NCBI GenBank assembly: GCA_046542255.1
Contig: JBKHBT010000120.1
Location: 1-8,662 of the forward strand
Length of the DNA: 8,662 nucleotides
Origin: JBKHBT01 sp046542255
Lineage (GTDB): Bacteria; UBP14; UBA6098; JBKHBT01
Direction of reading: 5' to 3'
Both the position numbers and the translations under genes were made by a program. This document shows, piece after piece, positions 1-7,730 of this stretch; position 1 is the stretch's first letter; every line of letters starts with the position of its first letter. Under the pieces are notes generated by a model. That model worked only from the letters and a program-made list of their open reading frames with translations. It was not told the origin of the DNA and did no database searches.

Positions 1-2
1 AA

Positions 3-3000
3 GCTGATATTGTTGCAGATACAGATCTTAATTGGAAAAATATCTTAGGTGAATATTACCAACCATTTAAGATATTTATGATTATGGAGAATAAGGAACG
101 CACGGCAGCATATAATACAAAATATGTGCAATATATTCCAATCGATATACCAATCTACTGGGTCGATCCAATGTCTATACCGATTATCCGTACACCCGGC
201 GGCGAATTTGTCGATTTGATGAAAGGCTCCTATGACGAAGGCTCGGTTATGTACGATATGGACTCAGATGGGAAACCAGATGCATGGCTGAACCAGTCCA
301 CCTTTCAGAGAGAGCCGGATAGCCTTGTCGAAGAGATGATATATTGGAAAAACCCCTGGGATGGCCAGTATGAAGATTTCGATAGAGACGGAATTCGAGC
401 ACAGGATACTGATGGTGATGGAGTAGTAGATATCCATGACGAAGGCGACAAAATCCGCGCATATCGCACTGTCTGGCTTATCGATGAAGTTCCAGGATAT
501 GATTTCTTTGATCCTTATGTGTCATGGGAGATCTGGCTCGATCCCCCGCCACTTGTCGATATGGCTATTGGCGCATCGATTCACGAAGGCATGGGCTATC
601 TCGGCGATCCTGGGGATGGCTACTATTACGATGGTTGGGCGAATTGGATGGAGAAGAGTGAATCTGGCGAAGTTATTATCAAAAAGCTTATTCGTAAGAC
701 AATCGACTCTTATACCGGATATGCATTTGTCGATAGCAGCTATGAAATCGGCCCCGGAGACACCGATTATGGATATGTCCCGAAGCCAAGGCAGGAATAT
801 ATCGCAGTGCTAAATCTCGGTGGGCGCGAACCGACTATGACATCACCAATTCCGCCTGAAGAGGATACATTATACGGCAAAATCAGCTATGAAACCCTAT
901 GGGGAAATCATAAGACATTCCCGATTCGTACAAGCTATACATATTATACTCCGCTTCCGAATCCGCTGCAATTCGAATATATCACATGTGCCTTCCAGAT
1001 TAAAGACCCAGAAACAGGCGAGCAGCTCGATTATCTTCCAGCATACGATGAAGCCGATATCGAATTCGACCTGACAGCATCTACTGAATACTCCTACTAC
1101 TGGATTATGGGCGTAGGCCAGGATTTTGGCGAATATGCATGGCATGGTGATGAATGGATTCAGGAATCAACAGTCGAAGATGGCCTTGGCGATGGTGTTT
1201 TCGGTTATATGATACATGAAATACCAAAAGGCATGGGCGGATATTCGATTACTTTGCCACAAGACCCGGTTACCGAAGAATATCTCATAGATGAGATTGC
1301 TCCTGGTTTCGAACCTTTTCTACTTGACCATGACAGCGTGGGAACCGACATTGAAGTAATAGAATATCCTTTTCACTATGCTATTTTAATTCCGCAGATT
1401 CTTATGCCGCCTGCTTTAGACGATGATAATTTCGATGGCGTCGATGATTGGCTCGATGATATAGGCGATAGATTTCGTTCGCCAACGGGTTGCCTGCACG
1501 ATGTCTGGCCGCCGGAGAATTGCGATTCTGCCGAGGCCATCTTTGCCAGCGACCCCTGGGATATTACTACACCGATAGAAGGCGACCTGGCGGAACCGCA
1601 TGAAGGATGGTATTGGGGCGAAGATGAAACCTATGGAGATGATTTAATTGAATCTCTTGGTAAGTATAGGCTAAAAATAAATGCCCATTTCGAGGGCGAT
1701 GGTAGAGAAGGCCTTGTACCGATAAATCGAGGTGTTTGGCTGGTCAATGAAGAGATCTTTGGCGGTTCGCCCTGGGTGCAGTTTTCTCATGCACAATCGG
1801 TATATGCAAAAGGCAATAATATCAAAATCCAGCGAAGCCCAACGCCGCATATGGTCAATCTTTATCCAGATTCTGTTCTTATGAGATGGCGAGTTTATGA
1901 TGCCGATGAACCGCATGAATTCGATATCGGTTTCGACCCATGGATAAATGCTCAGAGCGATGGAGATGCTGTCATTGTTACACATGCTGGCGGGAAAGAC
2001 CCAACCGGCCTTCTCGACCCGGAATACATATCACATGCAAGAATAGACCCAGAACATGATGCACAAATGGTTACCGCTATTCCAGATGCCGCAGAGAATC
2101 CTGCTTTAGTCGATGCCGGCTATCCCAAAACGCAGGATGGCGCTTTGCTTTCGGTAGTAATCGAGGTCAATAATAATACCGATAATGATTGGTATAATCT
2201 GACTCTGCAGCCACAGCTAGATGGACTGGGAGAAACAGAGCCATTCCTTTGGTATGCAAGCTATCCAAGGCCCCTGGTGCCGGCACATGTCGACCCTGCA
2301 ACTGGCGAGGTGGTTCGTGATGGTGATGACCCCACTATTTTCCATGCCGGATGGAGATTCAATTCATCGGCTCTCGAGGTTCTCAATAAGATTGGCAATC
2401 CCGATGGTAGCGCAACGATACCAGAGCTTCTGGCATCCCGAAGAGCGTATTTCATATTCCACATGACAATCGATGCAGCACTGCCTAATGGAATCTATGA
2501 ACTTCCAATCAGCATCTCTGGCTCAAGTCATCACTATACAAGCCCGCCACCAGGAGGCGGAACACCACTCGACTATGAAATCCAGAATATCAAATTCGCT
2601 ATTGTCGATAAGATTGGTGGGCATACCGTATCGAATCCAGAATTTGTGATTGGCGAAGCTGTGCTCGATCATTTTGAAACCAATCTCGAGGAATATGTGG
2701 AAATCCCAGACCCGTTGTCTGCTTTTAGATGGTTCGAAGATGGCTGGCCATCGATTTCTGATTATCTATCTACTGGCGCGCCAATAGGCGGAAGTGTCTC
2801 TGGCGATCTGGTTCGGATGGATGCTCCATATACGAATTTCCCACCATCGCCCGAACAGACAGAATTCTACTATGGAGTTATGTCCAGCGTAGATGCTCCA
2901 TATGGCACAGATTGGCTTCCGCTCGATGACGGTGCAGAATTCAGTTTCGATGATGTCAGTGGATTAGGTAGAACAATTAATAGCCCGATTATCGCAGTCG

Positions 3001-4067
3001 AGGCGCGCGGTTCGCAGCTTTCAATTATGAAAAATGTATCCGAAGTCAATGGCGAAAATGTCGATATGGATAACTTTGTCCTCTCAGAAGGCGATAATCA
3101 GATGACTATTTCGATGCGATGCGCCAACCTTGGCAATGATATAGCAAGAAATATCACTTTTTATGCAGTACTCGGCGAAGATGCAGAGTATTTCAATACT
3201 GATCCTCGCTATGATTTCTCACAAAGTGGGGATACTCTCATCTGGAATAATCCATTTGAGATTTTCCCGGGCGCATCTCGTAAGGTTGATGTCGAACTTA
3301 CCGTAAATCGCGATGATAGCTACGATAGGGTTGATATAATGTATGCGTTTATATCGGAATTTCAGGATGAAGACTCCGAAACTGCGCCATTATACCGCGA
3401 AATGGACCCTGATACAATAAGCTATGCCTGCGATTTTGTGCTAATCGATGAATATCTCGGCACAGACATTCCGCTTCGGGATATTCAAATCGGTGATGTG
3501 GTCAATATTTCTGCTAATGTGCATTTTAGTGGAAATATGAAGGTAGAGAATATCCCGGTTAAGCTATATGAAAATGAAACGGAAATAGGCGAGGCCATTA
3601 TACCAGAGCTTTCACCAGAAGACTCCACAGCAATAGTCGATTTTTCATTCGATGTCAGCGGCTTGTATCATAGATTGTTCTTTAAAGTCGACCCGGATGG
3701 TGCGATTCAGGAAGCGGATGAAAAAAATAACACTGCTCAAATGGAAATCGTAACAGGCTCCGGCAAGCCTTTAGAAGATATTCTCGCTTATCCTTCGCCT
3801 TTCAAGGATTATACCGAATTCACCTATGTAGTAACAAGAAAGCTCGAAAAAGTCGAATTGAAGGTCTTTACTGTAAATGGCAGGCTTGTTAAAGATTTCG
3901 GAGAGGTCGAATACGATCCTAATATGGGATATAATTATCATCCATGGGATGGTAAAGATGATGAGGGCGATGAAATCGGAAATGGTACTTATATCTACAA
4001 GCTCTATGCCCAGGACACAGAAGGCGAAAGCTATGAATATATTGAAAGAATTGTCCGTATGAGATAA
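3..4067 (+). CDS. Very large acidic secreted/surface protein with Ca-type Asp loops, Ig-like modules and FlgD-like C-terminal sorting domain (5' partial)
   Basis: I do not recognise a catalytic domain; role unknown, probably an extracellular or surface-attached structural or binding protein. The frame is open from base 3, so the gene begins outside the window. The ATGs at 78 and 84 lack a Shine-Dalgarno sequence and a following signal peptide, so I treat them as internal. Numbering from base 3 (1354 residues visible): Asp-rich thrombospondin-3-like loops at about 85-93 (DMDSDGKPD), 125-143 (DFDRDG then DTDGDGVVD) and 473-486 (DDDNFDGVDDWLDD). A Cys pair, C497 and C507, follows the last loop and could form a disulfide. 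Ig-like beta-sandwich stretches lie near 717-845 and 1006-1142. A CARDB-like module covers 1143-1250 and ends in the typical IQEADEKNN. A FlgD-like/type IX-like sorting domain covers about 1260-1354 (YPSPF, then HPWDGKDDEGDEIGNGTYIY). The first 470 residues are rich in Asp, Glu, Trp and Tyr and match nothing I know. Coding call is certain; function is not. Confidence 0.9.
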   Translation, partial: ADIVADTDLNWKNILGEYYQPFKIFMIMENKERTAAYNTKYVQYIPIDIPIYWVDPMSIPIIRTPGGEFVDLMKGSYDEGSVMYDMDSDGKPDAWLNQSTFQREPDSLVEEMIYWKNPWDGQYEDFDRDGIRAQDTDGDGVVDIHDEGDKIRAYRTVWLIDEVPGYDFFDPYVSWEIWLDPPPLVDMAIGASIHEGMGYLGDPGDGYYYDGWANWMEKSESGEVIIKKLIRKTIDSYTGYAFVDSSYEIGPGDTDYGYVPKPRQEYIAVLNLGGREPTMTSPIPPEEDTLYGKISYETLWGNHKTFPIRTSYTYYTPLPNPLQFEYITCAFQIKDPETGEQLDYLPAYDEADIEFDLTASTEYSYYWIMGVGQDFGEYAWHGDEWIQESTVEDGLGDGVFGYMIHEIPKGMGGYSITLPQDPVTEEYLIDEIAPGFEPFLLDHDSVGTDIEVIEYPFHYAILIPQILMPPALDDDNFDGVDDWLDDIGDRFRSPTGCLHDVWPPENCDSAEAIFASDPWDITTPIEGDLAEPHEGWYWGEDETYGDDLIESLGKYRLKINAHFEGDGREGLVPINRGVWLVNEEIFGGSPWVQFSHAQSVYAKGNNIKIQRSPTPHMVNLYPDSVLMRWRVYDADEPHEFDIGFDPWINAQSDGDAVIVTHAGGKDPTGLLDPEYISHARIDPEHDAQMVTAIPDAAENPALVDAGYPKTQDGALLSVVIEVNNNTDNDWYNLTLQPQLDGLGETEPFLWYASYPRPLVPAHVDPATGEVVRDGDDPTIFHAGWRFNSSALEVLNKIGNPDGSATIPELLASRRAYFIFHMTIDAALPNGIYELPISISGSSHHYTSPPPGGGTPLDYEIQNIKFAIVDKIGGHTVSNPEFVIGEAVLDHFETNLEEYVEIPDPLSAFRWFEDGWPSISDYLSTGAPIGGSVSGDLVRMDAPYTNFPPSPEQTEFYYGVMSSVDAPYGTDWLPLDDGAEFSFDDVSGLGRTINSPIIAVEARGSQLSIMKNVSEVNGENVDMDNFVLSEGDNQMTISMRCANLGNDIARNITFYAVLGEDAEYFNTDPRYDFSQSGDTLIWNNPFEIFPGASRKVDVELTVNRDDSYDRVDIMYAFISEFQDEDSETAPLYREMDPDTISYACDFVLIDEYLGTDIPLRDIQIGDVVNISANVHFSGNMKVENIPVKLYENETEIGEAIIPELSPEDSTAIVDFSFDVSGLYHRLFFKVDPDGAIQEADEKNNTAQMEIVTGSGKPLEDILAYPSPFKDYTEFTYVVTRKLEKVELKVFTVNGRLVKDFGEVEYDPNMGYNYHPWDGKDDEGDEIGNGTYIYKLYAQDTEGESYEYIERIVRMR

Positions 4068-4093
4068 AATCTGTAAAAAAAAAGAGAGATTGC

Positions 4094-4130
4094 TAAAGGG
4101 GTACCTTTAAGGTATCCCTTTATTTTTTTT
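4094..4130 (+). terminator. Rho-independent terminator of the large secreted-protein gene
   Basis: A 12-bp stem pairs 4094-4105 with 4111-4122. It contains one G-U wobble and has a five-base loop (TTTAA). Eight T residues follow at 4123-4130. It starts 27 bases after the TAA at 4065-4067. An A-run at 4075-4083 upstream could lengthen the duplex by pairing with the T-run. It separates the two + strand genes into distinct transcription units, so the downstream peptidase gene probably has its own promoter in the AT-rich 4131-4190 stretch, though I see no convincing -35/-10 pair there. Confidence 0.9.
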
Positions 4131-4190
4131 AAGATATCCTTGCAAAATTGCTAAAAATATTGCATATTGTTTTTGTATTATATAGTAAAC

Positions 4191-4194
4191 GGAG
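4191..4194 (+). promoter_or_regulatory. Ribosome binding site deciding the peptidase start
   Basis: GGAG lies five bases before the ATG at 4200. This ATG is followed directly by a Lys-Lys-hydrophobic signal peptide. It is therefore preferred over the in-frame TTG at 4167, which has no Shine-Dalgarno sequence and would place eleven extra residues before the signal. Confidence 0.8.
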
Positions 4195-4199
4195 AAATA

Positions 4200-7100
4200 A
4201 TGAAAAAAATATTTCTGCTAATAGTCATTACAATGACCTGTTTTGGCGATTATGCATCTATCTGGCAGAATATTCAGGAAGATGTCCTTCAGAATGATCT
4301 GGATGGTATCGAAGTTTTTGTCAGTAGAGAAGAAATCACAAAAGGTACAAAAATCGCAAATTGGCGTGGAAGCCACAAAGCGCCGATAGATGGCTATTTC
4401 TTTTTCATAGATAAATTTCCTGAAGCAAACTGGGAACATCCCTGTTTGTATGTTTTTGCAAATAAGCAAAAAATTGAGATAGTAGAGGAACTTGCTCCGC
4501 CATATATACTAGAAGATATGATAGAAATTGTTGACCATGATTGGAGTAGGCGCAACTACCATAAAGCACCGCGTACTGTATTTTCAGTTCCTCGGCCGGC
4601 TCGCTCGATGGACCTGGATAATTGCTGGGCGGTTCTCATATCAGGTGGTGGTTCGATTAGTTCTAATTATGCGAGATACTATAATGATATCGTTTTCATC
4701 TATGAAACATTGATCGGCTATGGCTATCATGATGACCATATCATCGTGCTATTTGCAGACGGAACAGACCCGTCCCCCGACCAGCCCGGCGGTATAAACT
4801 CGAACCCAGATTTAGATGGCGATGGCGATGATGATATCCAATTTGCTACAACCCTGGAGAATTTGAATACAGTTTTCTCCACGCTCGCCAGCATACTTAC
4901 TCACGAAGACCAATTGTTCATATATTCGACAGATCATGGCGGTGGAGGTGGCGAGGATGATTGGGATGTCTATCTTGTAGGCTGGGGCGAGAATATCGAT
5001 GATTACATTTTTGCTGCTATGATTGAAGATATCGATTGCTCATCTATCATTATTACTATGGAGCAATGTTATAGCGGCGGCTTTTTAGACGATCTTGCTG
5101 GCGATGGAAGAGTCATAGCTACTGCTTGCCGTTATGATGAAGTTTCATGGTCGGGTGTCGAGCATTCAGAATATGACGAATTCGTCTATCACTGGACATC
5201 GGGAGTCAATGGCGAGACGCCATTTGGAGAAACCACAGATGCCGATTACAATGAAGATGGCTATATATCGATGGAAGAAGCTTTTATATATGCAGAAGCA
5301 AATGACGCTGCCAGAGAAACACCACAATATAGCTCGATGCCAGAAGATTTCGGTAGCTATACTTTTCTCTTCGGAAGCATTTCTTCAGAGCCTTATATTA
5401 TAAAAAATAGCGATATTTGGGGCGAAATCACCGGAGATGGCGATGATATTCCTGACCCGGGGGAGATTTTCTATTATATTCCCGGCCTAATGAATATAGG
5501 TACCGATGCTATTGATGTGAGCCTGACATTATCATCAGATTGTCCGCATATCGAGATTCTGGATAACAATATAGAATGGCATGAGTTAGCCGCCTATGAC
5601 ACAACTGTGTGGTATTCTGACAGCTTTAAGGTCTCTATATTGCCCACTGCCGATTATGGCGATAGTTTTCAATTTTCAATAGATTTATTAGAAGCTTCTG
5701 GATATGCAAATGAATACTCGATATTTCAAAAAATTCACAGGCCATCTGTCATGCACACAAATTCAATAATAGTAGATGCCGATGGTGATGACGATGGCTT
5801 TGTCGATCCTGGTGAAAGAGTAAATATGTTTGTGTTTCTCAGGAATAATAGCCTTCAAGAAATCATAGCACTCAATTCGACAATAACAAGTAGCGATGCA
5901 AATATTACTATTCATGAAAATGCAACTGTTTTCGGAGATCTATTCCCGGGTAATGAACTGCCATCGATAATGCCTATCGAATTCACACTATCTGCATCGG
6001 CAATGCCTTATTCGATTCTTGAATTTGATATGATCCTATCCGGTGCATCGGGATTTTCAGATACTATTGATATTAATATTCAGGCATCCAGCCAATTTAC
6101 ATATCCTAATACCGAAAGTGAAGAGCTTTGGGATATCGATGGTTGGAATCGGACGTATTTCAGGCAGATTAAGGGCGATTTTGCATGGTACTGTGGAAAT
6201 GAAGACATTTATCGCTATTCTGATTATGCCAACAATAAATTGACTTCAGCGTTTGCAGTTTTAATACCGGAATCGCCGATTCTTATCTATTCGGAATTTT
6301 TGGCAGTCGAGCCTGGTTATGATTATGCAAGAGTTAAATATTCAACAGATGGATATTCTTTTCATACCGTTTCAGAAAAAGCGAAATACACACCGCCATG
6401 GCAGACACATATCGTAGATTTATCCGAAATAGATAGCGAGGAAGCCTATATTAGGTTCGAATTTGAATCAGACGGTGGAGTCCATAGCGAGGGATGGTAT
6501 ATCGATAATATCAGTGTCCAGAGCGATCCGGGACGTGGTCTATTTGGCGGCCATTCTGTCCAGCCTTACGGCCTGTCAGGTGATTTATTCAAATTCCGAG
6601 TTACATGGTATGATTCTTCCGGCGCAATGCCGGAGATTTATAATTTGGTAATAGGAGATTCTGAATATCCAATGGAGCCACTCGGATTCGATGCTTCAAA
6701 AGGCATTACATATCAGGCAAGTATTAATCTTTATGCATCTGATATAGCAGATTTCGAATTCCATTTCGATGAACTTGTAATTGGGCCTTTTGAAGGACCG
6801 AGAATTCTTGCCAGCGAAGAGATTATAACCATTTCATCCGATCCATCGGCTTTTACTCATTCGGGAACGGTCGATGAATGGGATTGGGGCATACCTACTG
6901 GCTTACCAGCCTCTGGAGCGCCTGTTCCCGGGAATGTCTGGGCAACAGAATTAACAGGCAATTACCAAAATTTGATGCAATGTAGACTTCAAAGCCCTTC
7001 TATCGATATCAGCGATATGATTAATCCATACATTATAGTAAAGCAATGGTATCGCTTCAATGAAATCAGCTCTGGAAGTGTTCTCGCTGGCGCTGGAAAT

Positions 7101-7661
7101 GTAAAATTCCAATCTACATCCATGGCTGAACCTTATGTGCTTATGCCTGTCGAAGGATATGATTGTGTTACTACAGTCAACAATTTCCAGATACCTGGCG
7201 AGGATGGTTTTGGCGGTTATAGTAATGGTAGTTTCTGGCATTCTGAGATTTTTAGTCTTCTGCCTATTGATGATGAAAGTTTCAACCTAATATTCGATGC
7301 AGGAGGTAGAAGCGCTTATAGCGGAGAAATGGGATGGTATGTGTCTGATATCCACATAATAGATGCCATGGGACTTAATATTGGAGAAGAGTTCAATGGA
7401 AAACCGGATATTATGAAATTTGCTCTTAGTCCTAATCCATTTAATTCTGCAATAAAAATAACTTTGAGCGGCCGGGGGCAGAGCAATTCGAACATCATAA
7501 AGTTTTTAATATACGATATCAAAGGTAATCTAATAGATGCGATTTTGAGCAACTCATCCCAGGCCATCTGGCAACCAAAGAATATCCAAAGTGGAATATA
7601 TCTCATAAGCACGTCAATCGGTGGAGAGAAGTATACCCAAAAAGCGATTTACCTAAAATAA
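4200..7661 (+). CDS. Secreted C13/legumain-like cysteine peptidase with EF-hand loop, Ig-like and MAM-like modules and type IX-like sorting domain
   Basis: Predicted exported clan CD cysteine endopeptidase; substrate unknown. Numbering from ATG 4200 (1153 residues): signal peptide about 1-17 (MKKIFLLIVITMTCFG); the Cys lacks a lipobox, so it is not an obvious lipoprotein. Residues about 20-136 form a possible propeptide. The peptidase core is about 139-393: a strand around DNCWAVLISGGG, an Asp-rich insert at 204-212, the catalytic His246 in STDHGGG, and the catalytic Cys290 in MEQCYSGGF, followed by VIATACRYDE. The H-G and E-x-C-x-S-G contexts match legumain-type C13 enzymes. A canonical EF-hand loop, DYNEDGYISMEE, sits at 349-360 near the end of the domain. 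Then come two related Ig-like modules (about 397-510 and 515-630), a MAM/jelly-roll-like module (about 632-777, ending GWYIDNISV), an Ig-like linker, a second such module (about 888-1055, starting DEWDWGIP) and a sorting domain (1074-1153: LSPNPFNS, IYDIKG, SGIYLI). The layout resembles gingipain-type exported proteases, but the catalytic family looks like C13 rather than C25. Family call is good; physiological role is inference. Confidence 0.92.
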   Translation: MKKIFLLIVITMTCFGDYASIWQNIQEDVLQNDLDGIEVFVSREEITKGTKIANWRGSHKAPIDGYFFFIDKFPEANWEHPCLYVFANKQKIEIVEELAPPYILEDMIEIVDHDWSRRNYHKAPRTVFSVPRPARSMDLDNCWAVLISGGGSISSNYARYYNDIVFIYETLIGYGYHDDHIIVLFADGTDPSPDQPGGINSNPDLDGDGDDDIQFATTLENLNTVFSTLASILTHEDQLFIYSTDHGGGGGEDDWDVYLVGWGENIDDYIFAAMIEDIDCSSIIITMEQCYSGGFLDDLAGDGRVIATACRYDEVSWSGVEHSEYDEFVYHWTSGVNGETPFGETTDADYNEDGYISMEEAFIYAEANDAARETPQYSSMPEDFGSYTFLFGSISSEPYIIKNSDIWGEITGDGDDIPDPGEIFYYIPGLMNIGTDAIDVSLTLSSDCPHIEILDNNIEWHELAAYDTTVWYSDSFKVSILPTADYGDSFQFSIDLLEASGYANEYSIFQKIHRPSVMHTNSIIVDADGDDDGFVDPGERVNMFVFLRNNSLQEIIALNSTITSSDANITIHENATVFGDLFPGNELPSIMPIEFTLSASAMPYSILEFDMILSGASGFSDTIDINIQASSQFTYPNTESEELWDIDGWNRTYFRQIKGDFAWYCGNEDIYRYSDYANNKLTSAFAVLIPESPILIYSEFLAVEPGYDYARVKYSTDGYSFHTVSEKAKYTPPWQTHIVDLSEIDSEEAYIRFEFESDGGVHSEGWYIDNISVQSDPGRGLFGGHSVQPYGLSGDLFKFRVTWYDSSGAMPEIYNLVIGDSEYPMEPLGFDASKGITYQASINLYASDIADFEFHFDELVIGPFEGPRILASEEIITISSDPSAFTHSGTVDEWDWGIPTGLPASGAPVPGNVWATELTGNYQNLMQCRLQSPSIDISDMINPYIIVKQWYRFNEISSGSVLAGAGNVKFQSTSMAEPYVLMPVEGYDCVTTVNNFQIPGEDGFGGYSNGSFWHSEIFSLLPIDDESFNLIFDAGGRSAYSGEMGWYVSDIHIIDAMGLNIGEEFNGKPDIMKFALSPNPFNSAIKITLSGRGQSNSNIIKFLIYDIKGNLIDAILSNSSQAIWQPKNIQSGIYLISTSIGGEKYTQKAIYLK
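5388..6092 (+). repeat. Two tandem Ig-like modules in the peptidase, spaced 117 residues apart
   Basis: Within the peptidase gene, two modules each begin with an Asp-rich loop ending in Asp-Pro-Gly-Glu: GDGDDIPDPGE at bases 5433-5465 and ADGDDDGFVDPGE at 5778-5816. The closing Glu codons are 351 bases (117 codons) apart. Each loop is followed by hydrophobic strands with an Asn-x-Gly/Asn-Asn turn (MNIGTDAIDVSLTLSS; LRNNSLQEIIALNSTITSS). DNA identity is low, so this is an old protein-level duplication and not a recent DNA repeat. Such modules commonly act as calcium-stabilised spacers in exported peptidases of this group. Confidence 0.65.
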
Positions 7662-7691
7662 AAAAGACCCCTTTTCACAAAAAAAGGAGTC
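7660..7691 (-). terminator. Rho-independent terminator of rnfB
   Basis: The stem pairs 7666-7675 with 7682-7691 across a six-base loop. Read on the - strand, all ten pairs form (one U-G wobble), and a run of six T follows (complement of 7660-7665), about 40 bases beyond the rnfB stop. Read on the + strand, the same position is a C-A mismatch and no T-run follows, so it should end the peptidase transcript less well. It overlaps the last two bases of the peptidase stop codon. Confidence 0.8.
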
Positions 7692-7714
7692 CTCTTTATT
7701 AAATTTTGAATACT

Positions 7715-7729
7715 TTCGGTTAAACCGAA
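7715..7729. other. 15-base perfect palindrome just after the rnfB stop
   Basis: TTCGGTT-A-AACCGAA is symmetrical around base 7722 and begins one base beyond the rnfB stop codon on the - strand. As RNA it could form a six-pair hairpin with a three-base loop. No T-run follows, so it is not itself a terminator. It might protect the 3' end of the transcript or be chance. Confidence 0.4.
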
Positions 7730-7730
7730 T

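Noticed and set aside
78..89. ATG codons at 78 and 84 as the start of the first gene
   Set aside because: The frame is open back to the window edge, there is no Shine-Dalgarno sequence upstream, and no signal peptide follows although the protein has a C-terminal export domain.
1671..1985. 104-residue - strand frame inside the first gene
   Set aside because: Shadow of the strongly supported + strand coding frame, with no motif and no ribosome binding site evidence.
4140..4186. Sigma-70-type promoter for the peptidase gene (TTGCAT 4160-4165 with TATAGT 4181-4186, or TATTAT 4176-4181)
   Set aside because: Spacings are 15 or about 10/22 bases, and the first choice would start transcription inside the ribosome binding site. 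The region is AT-rich enough for such matches by chance.
4167..4199. TTG at 4167 as an upstream start of the peptidase
   Set aside because: No ribosome binding site; the ATG at 4200 has GGAG at good spacing and a signal peptide directly after it.
4200..4250. Lipoprotein signal on the peptidase (Cys15)
   Set aside because: The residues before the Cys (T-M-T) do not fit a lipobox; an ordinary Sec signal peptide fits better.
4803..4840. GATGGC-type short tandem repeat as a phase-variable tract
   Set aside because: Only a few imperfect units, all encoding an Asp/Gly calcium-type loop; unit size is six bases, so slippage would not shift the frame.
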